Origin: Ramlibacter sp. | GTDB lineage: Bacteria > Pseudomonadota > Gammaproteobacteria > Burkholderiales > Burkholderiaceae_C | Reading direction: 5' to 3' | DNA length: 9,771 bases | Assembly (NCBI GenBank): GCA_025351615.1 | Contig: JANXVP010000167.1 | Span: forward strand, 1-9,771 | Shown here: piece after piece, positions 1 through 6,105 of the stretch | How the letters are laid out: each line of letters opens with the position of its first letter | Numbering within the stretch: the first letter of the stretch is position 1 | Notes under the pieces: generated by a model | Database searches by the model: none | What the model was told of the DNA's origin: nothing | The model's input: the letters and a program-made list of their open reading frames with translations, nothing else | Made by a program: the position numbers and the translations under genes

Positions 1-298
1 GGGATAGCGGGGGTATCATTGTGCGCCGCCGACCTCGCCTCGTGGTCAGCTGTCCCAGCTGCCGCCGTCGTCGCCGCCACCCACATCGGACGCTCCGCCA
101 TCGTCCCATGACGTGCTGTCGTTGATGCCGAAATCGTCGGGCAGCGCCGACCGCTCGCCGCTGCCGCCGATCGAGCCGAGGCCGGCATCGTTGGCAAGCT
201 GCGAACCGCCCGCTGTGGGTGGCGGCGACGACGGCGGCAGCTGGGACAGCTGACCACGAGGCGAGGTCGGCGGCGCACAATGATACCCCCGCTATCCC
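1..298. repeat. 85-bp perfect inverted repeat with 128-bp spacer
   Basis: Bases 1-85 are the exact reverse complement of bases 214-298, with no mismatch. Pairing becomes patchy just inside the arms (86 against 213 is the first mismatch). The spacer is 86-213. The right arm holds the last 13 codons of a Gly/Asp-rich reading frame plus most of the upstream region of the DUF6494 gene, ending 15 bases before its start codon. The left arm is the mirror copy. The repeat touches the window edge, so its outer limit is unknown. No transposase or IS-like terminus is visible. A fold-back chimera from amplification or assembly explains it at least as well as a real palindrome. Confidence 0.9.
46..213 (-). 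pseudogene. C-terminal fragment of a Gly/Asp/Ser-rich protein
   Basis: On the minus strand a frame ends at TGA (48-46) and reads cleanly through the spacer of the inverted repeat. It encodes about 55 residues rich in Gly, Asp and Ser and ending in GGDDGGSWDS. Such low-complexity acidic tails are common at the C-termini of secreted or membrane proteins, but I cannot name the family. Upstream, in the other repeat arm, the frame stays open to a TAG at 294-292. Those residues are only the antisense of the same tail, and I see no start codon. The protein body is therefore missing: the sequence is broken at 213/214. The same tail also occurs on the plus strand, ending at TGA 251-253, about 60 bases before the DUF6494 gene. 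This suggests that the intact gene normally lies upstream of DUF6494 in the same direction. Confidence 0.4.
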
Positions 299-313
299 CT
301 ATCTGGAGACCCC

Positions 314-520
314 ATGGACCAAGACGCATTCAACATCAGCATCCGCAAGTTCCTCAAGATGGTCGGTGTCAGTTCGCAGCGGGAGATCGAGCAGGCGGTG
401 GCGAAAGCTGTCGCAGCTGCCGCGATCGCCGGCACCGAAACCTTGCCGGCGAAGATGACACTACAAATCGCGGGGCTGAAACTCGACGTCCAGTTCGACG
501 GCGAGATCCGGCTGCACTAG
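314..520 (+). CDS. DUF6494 family protein
   Basis: This is a 68-residue protein starting MDQDAFNISIRKFLK, followed by a GVSSQREIEQAVAKAV stretch and ending with a beta-rich segment around LKLDVQFDGEIRLH. This pattern (N-terminal helix, SQREIE motif, C-terminal FDGEI) matches the small DUF6494 family of proteobacteria as I know it, and the length is typical. The function is unknown; the protein has no signal peptide or membrane segment and should be cytosolic. The start is supported by GGAG at 305-308, five bases before the ATG. Almost all of its upstream region lies inside the right arm of the terminal inverted repeat, so any promoter there is duplicated in mirror image at 1-85. It converges with the YXWGXW gene downstream. 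Confidence 0.88.
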   Translation: MDQDAFNISIRKFLKMVGVSSQREIEQAVAKAVAAAAIAGTETLPAKMTLQIAGLKLDVQFDGEIRLH

Positions 521-551
521 GGTGCGCTGACCGGGGCACAGAGAGCACGTC

Positions 552-573
552 GGGCTGTTGCCACGCAACGCCC
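552..573. terminator. Hairpin between convergent genes
   Basis: GGGCTGTTGC pairs with GCAACGCCC across a 3-base loop, leaving one bulged T. It lies in the 73-bp gap between two convergent genes (DUF6494 and the YXWGXW protein), where a shared terminator would be expected. There is no T-tract on either side, so a Rho-independent terminator is not proven. Confidence 0.35.
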
Positions 574-593
574 AGTGTCACCGCATCAAAGCG

Positions 594-968
594 TCACTGC
601 TTTTCGGCCACCCGGTCCGACGGATTGACCCAGTCGCCACCGGTCAGAGTCCATTTTGTATCGGCACGCTGCACCCACTTGTGCTGCCGGTATTGCATGC
701 CTTCCCTGGCCAGCACCCACTCGCCCTGCTTCCAGGCGTAGTGGCCGTCTTTCCATTCGTAGTAACCGGCCGACCAGACGTGGCCGTTGGCGGGAGCCAC
801 TTTGGCTTCCCAATTGCCGGACGGCGGTGGTACGTCCACGGCGATGGCCTCCGGGGCGCGGGGAGCCGTCACAGACGGTTTGGCCGCAGCGGGCTTCTTC
901 GCATTCGCGTCCAGCGCGAACGTGGCGGTTGCCGTCACGACGAGCGCCAGCAAAAGCTTGTTGTTCAT
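594..968 (-). CDS. Exported YXWGXW repeat protein
   Basis: This is a 124-residue protein. A Sec signal peptide (MNNKLLLALVVTATATFALD, then ANA|KK near residue 23) is followed by a Pro/Ala-rich linker (about 25-50). A tryptophan- and tyrosine-rich repeat region (about 63-114) contains WSAGYYEWKDGHYAWKQGEW and a later degenerate unit KWTLTGGDW. This is the pattern of the YXWGXW (WXXGXW) repeat family of exported proteins, whose function is unknown. ATG at 968 is chosen because it places the signal peptide correctly and has AGGGA about eight bases upstream; a longer frame to 992 adds eight residues without benefit. The leader (969-1062) has a diverged copy at 7516-7612, and the first 25 or so codons have a copy at 7438-7515. 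The upstream neighbour on the same strand ends at 1066. Confidence 0.85.
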   Translation of the reverse strand: MNNKLLLALVVTATATFALDANAKKPAAAKPSVTAPRAPEAIAVDVPPPSGNWEAKVAPANGHVWSAGYYEWKDGHYAWKQGEWVLAREGMQYRQHKWVQRADTKWTLTGGDWVNPSDRVAEKQ

Positions 969-1028
969 CGAAATTTCCCTGATGTGTCGCATTCCGCCAA
1001 GGGTCGGGCCGGCGACGCGGCATGGATG

Positions 1029-1057
1029 CCGGACGACTGCTCAGGCCGGTGTGGGAC
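1029..1057 (-). promoter_or_regulatory. Conserved two-box leader element (intact copy)
   Basis: On the minus strand the boxes GTCCCACAC (1057-1049) and CGTCCGG (1035-1029) are separated by 13 bases and lie 60 bases before the YXWGXW start codon. The same two boxes with the same 13-base spacing, but an unrelated spacer, occur at 7605-7577 before the truncated paralogue. Conserved boxes with a variable spacer look like a promoter, possibly one read by an ECF-type sigma factor (CGTC-like -10 element), or an operator. The sigma factor assignment is inference. Confidence 0.4.
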
Positions 1058-1065
1058 TGGTCGGC

Positions 1066-2169
1066 TCAACGGTTCACCGTAGCGGGCACTCGCACCCGTG
1101 CTTTCGTCGCCACGCCCGATGGATCGACCAGAACGACCCGCTCCAGCCCCTCTCCATCCCGCCTGTCCGGCTTGACCCGGTCCACCCAGACTTCGTAGCC
1201 GCTGTCGAACCGGATGACCGTCGCCTTCGGCCACGCGGCGGCAACGTCGGCCCGCGTGCTCGTGCGCGGTGCGATCGCGCCGACTGCGTCCGGCCCGGCG
1301 CCGGCAGTGTCGCCACCAGCCATCGCCTCGAATTCGACCAGCGTGTCGTCGGGCCAGCTGGCGTCGCCCAGTGGCAGGAAGTAGCTCCGGTCCAGCAGCA
1401 CCTCGCAGTCGCAGTACGGCAGGTCGTCCTGGAATGCGGCGTCGTCGCTGACGCCGGCGTAGAGCTGGCCGGCCGGAAGCACCTCCCGTCGCTGCCCGGC
1501 CACCAGAGTCACGCTGAACAGCGGCTGGTCGGAAAAGAACAGATAGCGCGGATCCTTGCGGCTGCAGTAGCCCGGCGTATCCACCAGCGCACCCACGATC
1601 CGGTCGATCAGGCTGCGATGGTTGGAGACCAGCCCGGCTTCCATGCCGACCTCGCACTCCAGCCGCAGGTCGCCTAGGCGCCGGGTCTGCGGCGGCAGGC
1701 CGGGTGTGCGGATTTCGGTGCGCCAGGTCATGCTCAGCGCCTTGCGGTTGGGCACCACCAGTGCATCTTCGGCCAGGGCCTGCCGGTCGCGCTGCAGCAC
1801 GAAGGTGTCGTCGGGCGCGATCGGCACCCGCGTCTCGACGCTGCTGCCGACCACGTCGACGCGGATATTGCGCATGTCGGTGTCGCGATGCCGCGGCAGC
1901 AGCTTGAAGCGCAGCGGGGCATCCGGCGCCAGCGCATGGCGACGCTCGAACAGGTCCATCCCGCGAACCATCTTTCGGTAGGACTTTTCGACCGGGTCCC
2001 GATTGGCCTTGGCGCTGATCGTGACCGACGGCAGCGCATCCGCCCGCTCTTGCGTCCAGCCAGCCGCACAGGCCATGCCCAGGGCGAACAGCACCCAGGC
2101 GCGCGGAACTTTCAACGCGAACGCCATGCGCGGTGAATAAGGCAGCACTGGGTCACGCATCAGCCGCAC
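1066..2169 (-). CDS. Exported protein of unknown function
   Basis: This is a 367-residue protein with no domain I can name with confidence. It has an N-terminal hydrophobic segment (AWVLFALGMACAAGW, about 24-38) that looks like a signal peptide, then a mixed alpha/beta body with conspicuous stretches RFKLLPRHRDTDM, MTWRTEIRTPGLPPQTRRL, YLFFSDQPLFSVTLVAG and DLPYCDCEVLLDRSYFLPLGD. The CDC pair and the Cys in PGYCSRKD could be redox-active or disulfide-forming if the protein is periplasmic. I recall similar hypothetical proteins from Oxalobacteraceae, but this is from memory. The GTG at 2169 is taken as the start because TGAGG lies 5 bases upstream and the previous gene stops at 2177, only 7 bases away, which suggests coupled translation. 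ATG at 2127 would give a more standard signal peptide but has no ribosome binding site. Confidence 0.75.
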   Translation of the reverse strand: MRLMRDPVLPYSPRMAFALKVPRAWVLFALGMACAAGWTQERADALPSVTISAKANRDPVEKSYRKMVRGMDLFERRHALAPDAPLRFKLLPRHRDTDMRNIRVDVVGSSVETRVPIAPDDTFVLQRDRQALAEDALVVPNRKALSMTWRTEIRTPGLPPQTRRLGDLRLECEVGMEAGLVSNHRSLIDRIVGALVDTPGYCSRKDPRYLFFSDQPLFSVTLVAGQRREVLPAGQLYAGVSDDAAFQDDLPYCDCEVLLDRSYFLPLGDASWPDDTLVEFEAMAGGDTAGAGPDAVGAIAPRTSTRADVAAAWPKATVIRFDSGYEVWVDRVKPDRRDGEGLERVVLVDPSGVATKARVRVPATVNR

Positions 2170-2176
2170 TCACGCC

Positions 2177-2791
2177 TCACATCGGAGGAGCGACACCATC
2201 TTTTTCGACAAAAATCCTGACCGCCCGGAAGTTCGACGGCTCTCCGTCAGCAACGACGAACACCTTTTTTCCGACCAACAGGTCAGCGCGTTCCGCGGGT
2301 GCGGGCGTGACGACGGGAACATTTTCCGGCACGGTCACGTCCTTGCTTCCGCCCTTGTACGACAGCTTCATGTCGCGGCCGTTGACACCGGACATCACCG
2401 TGTCGACGTTCGCATTGGTCATCATGCCGCCGGGGATCAAATCCCATGCGTAGTGGCCATCGCCGCTACCGCGCGCAGCTTCGGGAAGGACCAGCACTTC
2501 GACGGCAACCAGCTTGCCGTCTGGCGAAGGCTTGGTAGCCGTCCCGATGTACGACCCCGGCTTGATGTCGGCCAGCGCGACATTCTTGACTGCACTGACG
2601 GCCTGGTCGGGCTTGATGGCGATGTTGACAACTTCGCCGCTCTGGTGGCGCACCGTCAGCGTCGTCGCATCGACCGCGACGATTTCCCCGCGAATCCGCA
2701 CCGGTGGCTTGGGCTGGATCTGCGTAAATCCTGGGGTTGCGAGAAATGCGGCCGAAGTCGCCAGCACTGAAAGTATCGTTTTGATATTCAT
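2177..2791 (-). CDS. Exported DUF5666-like beta-rich protein
   Basis: This is a 204-residue protein. A signal peptide (MNIKTILSVLATSAAFLATPGFTQ) is followed by a repeat-like beta region: VRIRGEIVAVDATTLTVRHQ, then ADIKPGSYIGTATKPSPDG, then WDLIPGG, MTNANVDTVMSGVNGRDMKL and VPENVPVVTP, ending KDGVAPPM. The repeated scheme 'GEI..VD..TLTVR..G..V.I...DIKPGSYIG' is that of DUF5666-type periplasmic proteins, many named only as hypothetical; homologues are sometimes mislabelled as metal ABC transporter permeases. ATG at 2791 is chosen because it begins the signal peptide. The frame opens further, to 2971, but would run into the neighbouring divergent gene. No clear Shine-Dalgarno site precedes the ATG. 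A TATGCT at 2826-2821 is a possible -10 element without a good -35. It is the likely first gene of a pair with the exported protein 7 bases downstream. Confidence 0.78.
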   Translation of the reverse strand: MNIKTILSVLATSAAFLATPGFTQIQPKPPVRIRGEIVAVDATTLTVRHQSGEVVNIAIKPDQAVSAVKNVALADIKPGSYIGTATKPSPDGKLVAVEVLVLPEAARGSGDGHYAWDLIPGGMMTNANVDTVMSGVNGRDMKLSYKGGSKDVTVPENVPVVTPAPAERADLLVGKKVFVVADGEPSNFRAVRIFVEKDGVAPPM

Positions 2792-2907
2792 GGTTTGCGT
2801 TGGGGGAGTTTTGGAAAAAAAGCATAGCACGCACAGAAATGTCCGACTGTCGGCAAAGCTCCCGCAAACGTGCTGCCGAATGCCGACGCATGCGACAAAA
2901 TGGAGCC

Positions 2908-3729
2908 ATGTTTCCCAGTGAGATCGAGGCGATCGAGAGAGCCACCCTGCTCGCGGTGTCGCCGCAGGCACAGGCAGAGTTACCTGGCTGGCTGCTGCCC
3001 TTCGACCCGGGAACCGTCGGTCGAGCCAGGAGTGCCTTCCCGCTGGCTCACACCGCTCCGGCGTCTACTGCGTTGCGGGAGATCGAGGCGGTTTATGCGC
3101 GGCGAGGCTTCCCGGTGATGCTCCGGATCCCCGTGCTGGCTCCGTTCGACGCCTTCCGCTCCAGCCTGCTCGACCAGGGCTATCGCGAAGAGATTCTGAC
3201 CGAGGTTTGTACCTCGACGCCGCTCCCGATGCTGGCCGTGTCGGATGCGCAGCCCTGCGAGCTTCAGACTGCTCCCCACGCGGGCTGGGCATCCGTGTTC
3301 CTTGGCGAAGGATTCGACCCCATCGATGGCGCCAGCCGGGTTGACAAGCTCGGCCAGGCCGCGGGCTCGGTGTTTGCAACTGTGTGGGATGACGGCCGTC
3401 CTGTGGCCGCGGGAGCGGCAGCGTTCAGCTACGGCTGGGCGAGCGTCCATGGCATGCGCACCGCGAGCGACAGCCGCCGCCGCGGCCTGGCCGGCCGGGT
3501 TCTCGTCACGCTCGCGCGCGCCGCGCTGGCCCGCGGCTATGACAAGGTCTTCCTCCAGGTCGCCGCCGAAAATGCGGCGGCGAAGTCTTTGTACCGGCGT
3601 GCCGGCTTCGAACGGGCCTGGGCCTATTCCTACTGGCGCAAGCCGGCGCCAAGTGCGTCTTCGCCAAGCGAGGCGAGCCGGCCGACGTGGCGGTACGATG
3701 GCTGTCAATCAGAGAAGGTCCAAGCATGA
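2908..3729 (+). CDS. GNAT family N-acetyltransferase
   Basis: This is a 273-residue two-domain protein. The N-terminal half (about 25-110) carries the degenerate GNAT-like arrangement GWLLPFDPGTVGRARSAFPL ... IEAVYARRGFPVMLRIP. The C-terminal half is a full GNAT fold: acetyl-CoA pyrophosphate loop RRRGLA (about 190-195) after HGMRTASDS, and motif B ENAAAKSLYRRAGFE with the conserved Asn (222) and Tyr (229), closed by YSYW. It should transfer an acetyl group from acetyl-CoA to an amine in the cytosol; the substrate is unknown. After YSYWRKP the protein has a 28-residue Ser/Pro-rich tail of no evident function. ATG at 2908 has GGAG just upstream, and the residues before it do not look like the family. 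Its TGA overlaps the ATG of yghU (ATGA), making it the first gene of a coupled operon. Confidence 0.88.
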   Translation: MFPSEIEAIERATLLAVSPQAQAELPGWLLPFDPGTVGRARSAFPLAHTAPASTALREIEAVYARRGFPVMLRIPVLAPFDAFRSSLLDQGYREEILTEVCTSTPLPMLAVSDAQPCELQTAPHAGWASVFLGEGFDPIDGASRVDKLGQAAGSVFATVWDDGRPVAAGAAAFSYGWASVHGMRTASDSRRRGLAGRVLVTLARAALARGYDKVFLQVAAENAAAKSLYRRAGFERAWAYSYWRKPAPSASSPSEASRPTWRYDGCQSEKVQA

Positions 3730-4601
3730 GCGATTCCCCGGCCTATACCCCGCCCGCAGTCTGGACCTGGAACCGGGACAACGGCGGCAAGTTCGCGAAC
3801 ATCAACCGGCCCGTCGCCGGCGCCACGCACGACAAGGAACTGCCCGTGGGGCGTCATCCGCTCCAGCTGTATTCGATGGGCACGCCCAATGGCGTGAAAG
3901 TCACTGTGATGCTGGAGGAACTGCTGGCCCTGGGGCACGCGGGCGCGGAATACGACGCCTGGCTGATCCCGATCGGCGAGGGCGCGCAGTTCGGCAGCGG
4001 CTTCGTCGCCATCAATCCCAACTCCAAGATTCCGGCGCTCATGGACCGCAGCGGCGCACAGCCGGTGCGCGTGTTCGAGTCGGGCGCGATCATGATGCAC
4101 CTGGCCGACAAGTTCGGCGCCTTCCTGCCCGAGGGCGGCGCGGCGCGGGCCGAATGCCTGTCCTGGCTGTTCTGGCAGATGGGCAGCGCGCCCTTCCTGG
4201 GCGGCGGCTTCGGCCATTTTTATGCCTATGCGCCGGCGAAGATGGAATACCCGATCGACCGCTATGCGATGGAGGTCAAGCGCCAGCTCGATGTCCTCGA
4301 CCGCCATCTGGCGCAAGTGCGCTACATCGCGGGCGACGAATACAGCATCGCGGACATGGCGATCTGGCCCTGGTACGGTACGCTGGCAAAGGGCCAGCTC
4401 TATGGCGCCGGCGAGTTCCTGCAGGTGCAGGAGTACACGCACGTGCTGCGCTGGACCGACGAGATCGCGCAGCGGCCTGCCGCGCGGCGCGGCCGCATGG
4501 TCAACCGCACCTGGGGCGAGCCGGCCAGCCAGTTGCACGAGCGGCACGACGCCAGCGACTTCGAGACCCGGACGCAGGACAAGCTGGGCCCGGCGCCGTG
4601 A
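3726..4601 (+). CDS. yghU: Glutathione-dependent disulfide-bond oxidoreductase YghU
   Basis: This is a 291-residue protein matching Escherichia coli YghU almost end to end by eye, including KFANINRPVAGATHDKELPV, GRHPLQLYSMGTPNGVKV, NPNSKIPAL, VFESGAI, APFLGGGFGHFYAYAP, IAGDEYSIADMAIWPW and the C-terminal LHERHDASDFET. YghU is a Nu-class glutathione transferase that binds two glutathiones and reduces organic peroxides and disulfides in the cytosol. Visible functional residues are the TPNG glutathione contact (53-56), the cis-Pro of KIPAL (103), the Glu-Ser pair of FESG (118-119) and the N-capping Asp of YSIAD (210). ATG at 3726 has AAGG seven bases upstream and overlaps the acetyltransferase stop; its own stop overlaps the next start (GTGA). 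A broken copy of its 5' end lies at 8729-8865. Confidence 0.96.
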   Translation: MSDSPAYTPPAVWTWNRDNGGKFANINRPVAGATHDKELPVGRHPLQLYSMGTPNGVKVTVMLEELLALGHAGAEYDAWLIPIGEGAQFGSGFVAINPNSKIPALMDRSGAQPVRVFESGAIMMHLADKFGAFLPEGGAARAECLSWLFWQMGSAPFLGGGFGHFYAYAPAKMEYPIDRYAMEVKRQLDVLDRHLAQVRYIAGDEYSIADMAIWPWYGTLAKGQLYGAGEFLQVQEYTHVLRWTDEIAQRPAARRGRMVNRTWGEPASQLHERHDASDFETRTQDKLGPAP

Positions 4602-5254
4602 GCGCCCGGCCGCGACCGGTGACGATCACGCTGTACGACTGCGCCACCGCGCCCAGCCCGCGTCGCGCGCGCATCCTGCTCGCCGAAAAAGGCGTGGCGC
4701 ACGAGACGGTGCAGGTCGACCTGCGCAGCGGCGCGCAGTTCGACGAGGCGTTCCGCCGCATCAACCCGCAGTGCACCGTGCCAGCGCTGCAGACCGTGGA
4801 AGGCGCGCTGCTGACGGACAACGCGGCGATCGCGGCCTATCTCGAGGCCCTGTGCCCCGAGCCTGCGCTGCTGGGCCGCTCGCCGCTGGAGAAGGCGCAG
4901 ATCGCGAGCTGGAACTGGCGGATCGAATTCGAGGGCCTGCTGGCCATCGCCGAGGCCATGCGCAACGCCTCGCCGGGCATGGTGAATCGGGCGCTGCCGG
5001 GGCCCAGGGACTATGCGCAGATCCCCGAGCTCGCGCAGCGCGGACTGCTGCGCGTACAGGACTTCTTCGCCACCCTGGACGCGCGGCTGGAAGGCCGTGA
5101 ATTCATTGCCGCCGACGGCTTCAGCATCGCCGACATCACCGCCGTGGTGGCGGTGGACTTCGCCCGCGTGGTGAAGGTGAAGGCCGGCGAGCAGCATCCC
5201 CACCTGCTGCGCTGGCGGGCAGCGATGGCCGGGCGGCCTTCGATGGCGCTTTAG
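4598..5254 (+). CDS. Glutathione S-transferase family protein
   Basis: This is a 218-residue cytosolic protein of usual GST length. The N-terminal thioredoxin-like domain (about 9-85) contains TLYDCATAPSPRRARILLAE, the cis-Pro of TVPAL (62) and the glutathione-contacting turn LLTDNAAIAAYLE, where Thr-Asp-Asn stands in place of the common Glu-Ser. The all-helical C-terminal domain (about 92-215) has the N-capping box FSIADITA (Asp 179). It probably conjugates or reduces using glutathione; the substrate is unknown and the class is not assigned. The GTG start overlaps the yghU stop by four bases (GTGA); a second in-frame GTG at 4619 is a possible alternative start. Its close coupling to yghU suggests a shared role in thiol or electrophile stress. 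Short pieces of this gene (4917-4931 and about 5240-5259) recur at 8870-8898. Confidence 0.93.
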   Translation: MSARPRPVTITLYDCATAPSPRRARILLAEKGVAHETVQVDLRSGAQFDEAFRRINPQCTVPALQTVEGALLTDNAAIAAYLEALCPEPALLGRSPLEKAQIASWNWRIEFEGLLAIAEAMRNASPGMVNRALPGPRDYAQIPELAQRGLLRVQDFFATLDARLEGREFIAADGFSIADITAVVAVDFARVVKVKAGEQHPHLLRWRAAMAGRPSMAL

Positions 5255-5426
5255 GCGGGGCATGTCATGCCTCCTCGTTATGCCGGCACGCTAGCCCAGG
5301 CTGGCACGGCGTCACACGCTGGACCTATGCGCCGCCTGCGGACGGTCTTGTTCCTTGCGACGAAATGCGGATTCGACGCGCCAATCGCCAACGGCGGTCG
5401 CGAGATGACGCGGCACGGCGCGCCGC

Positions 5427-6038
5427 TTACCCCCGAGAACGCGCTGGAATGAACACCATCGGCAGCATCGCCAGCATGTTCCAGCCGGGATAGAAGAACC
5501 CCAGCACGACAGCCGCGGCGGCGCAACCGGGCAATGCATACGAGCGCATCTTCAAGGTGCGGACCACCGGCGCCGGCAGGGTCTCGATGTGGACGCCGGG
5601 CTGGTGCAGCAGTTCACGCGTGCGCAACGCGCCGGTCAACGTAATGGCCAGCATGTTGGCCGCATAGATGACCGACGCGGCCGGCAGATCGCCGTGCTCG
5701 CCGATCAAAGCCGTCGAAAACGGCATCAGGCTGACGCACGCAAGCTGGGTCAGCTCCAGCCGCACCATCGTGCGGGACAGCGAATGCACCAGGTGGTACA
5801 CCCGCACCTGCGACAGCCACAGCACCGCCATCACCCAGAAGCTGAGGAACCAGGTCAGCATCTTGGGCATCAGCTCGCGCAAGGCATGCAACAAGTCCGC
5901 ATTGGTTGCGCCGTGGCCGAGCGACGGCAGCTTCAACTCCAGCACCAGCAGCGTCAGCGCGATGGCGTACAGCCCGTCGCTCAAGGCCTCGATCCGCTGC
6001 TTGCCGATGTCACCCGGCGGGTGTTGTACTTGGTCCAT
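5427..6038 (-). CDS. TMEM175 family (DUF1211) six-helix channel protein
   Basis: This is a 203-residue integral membrane protein with six hydrophobic segments at about 17-36, 58-78, 93-112, 119-138, 163-182 and 184-198. The first carries the family signature RIEALSDGLYAIALTLLVLE, equivalent to the R...FSDG.(F/Y)AI motif of TMEM175 proteins; the usual Phe before SDG is Leu here. Bacterial TMEM175 proteins have six helices per subunit and form tetrameric, weakly selective potassium channels in the inner membrane. ATG at 6038 is strongly supported by AGGAGG five bases upstream; the longer open frame to 6368 overlaps the divergent gene and is not coding-like. The gene is convergent with the glutathione transferase (172-bp gap, nothing obvious in it) and divergent from the M20 gene. 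Confidence 0.92.
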   Translation of the reverse strand: MDQVQHPPGDIGKQRIEALSDGLYAIALTLLVLELKLPSLGHGATNADLLHALRELMPKMLTWFLSFWVMAVLWLSQVRVYHLVHSLSRTMVRLELTQLACVSLMPFSTALIGEHGDLPAASVIYAANMLAITLTGALRTRELLHQPGVHIETLPAPVVRTLKMRSYALPGCAAAAVVLGFFYPGWNMLAMLPMVFIPARSRG

Positions 6039-6043
6039 GTGCG

Positions 6044-6049
6044 CCTCCT
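6044..6049 (-). promoter_or_regulatory. Strong ribosome binding site of the TMEM175 gene
   Basis: On the minus strand this is a full AGGAGG, with a 5-base spacer before ATG at 6038. It is the best Shine-Dalgarno match in the window and fixes the start of the channel gene. Confidence 0.85.
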
Positions 6050-6105
6050 GCCCGAAGACCGCAGTGTAGGATGCCGCGGCAACAACGCCACTGCGAAACC
6101 ACCCG

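Noticed and set aside
787..1677. 296-codon plus-strand frame across the YXWGXW and exported-protein genes
   Set aside because: It is antisense to two genes with signal peptides and sensible starts; its own translation has no recognisable features.
3245..5254. Long 669-codon open frame on the plus strand
   Set aside because: Only the last part (from 4598) is the GST gene. The rest is an out-of-frame reading of the GNAT and yghU genes, which are clearly coding in other frames; the Arg/Ala-rich translation is typical of GC-rich shadow frames.
5255..5426. Gap between the convergent GST and TMEM175 genes, checked for a terminator or small gene
   Set aside because: Only a weak AGCC/GGCT pairing was seen, with no T-tract and no convincing short gene.
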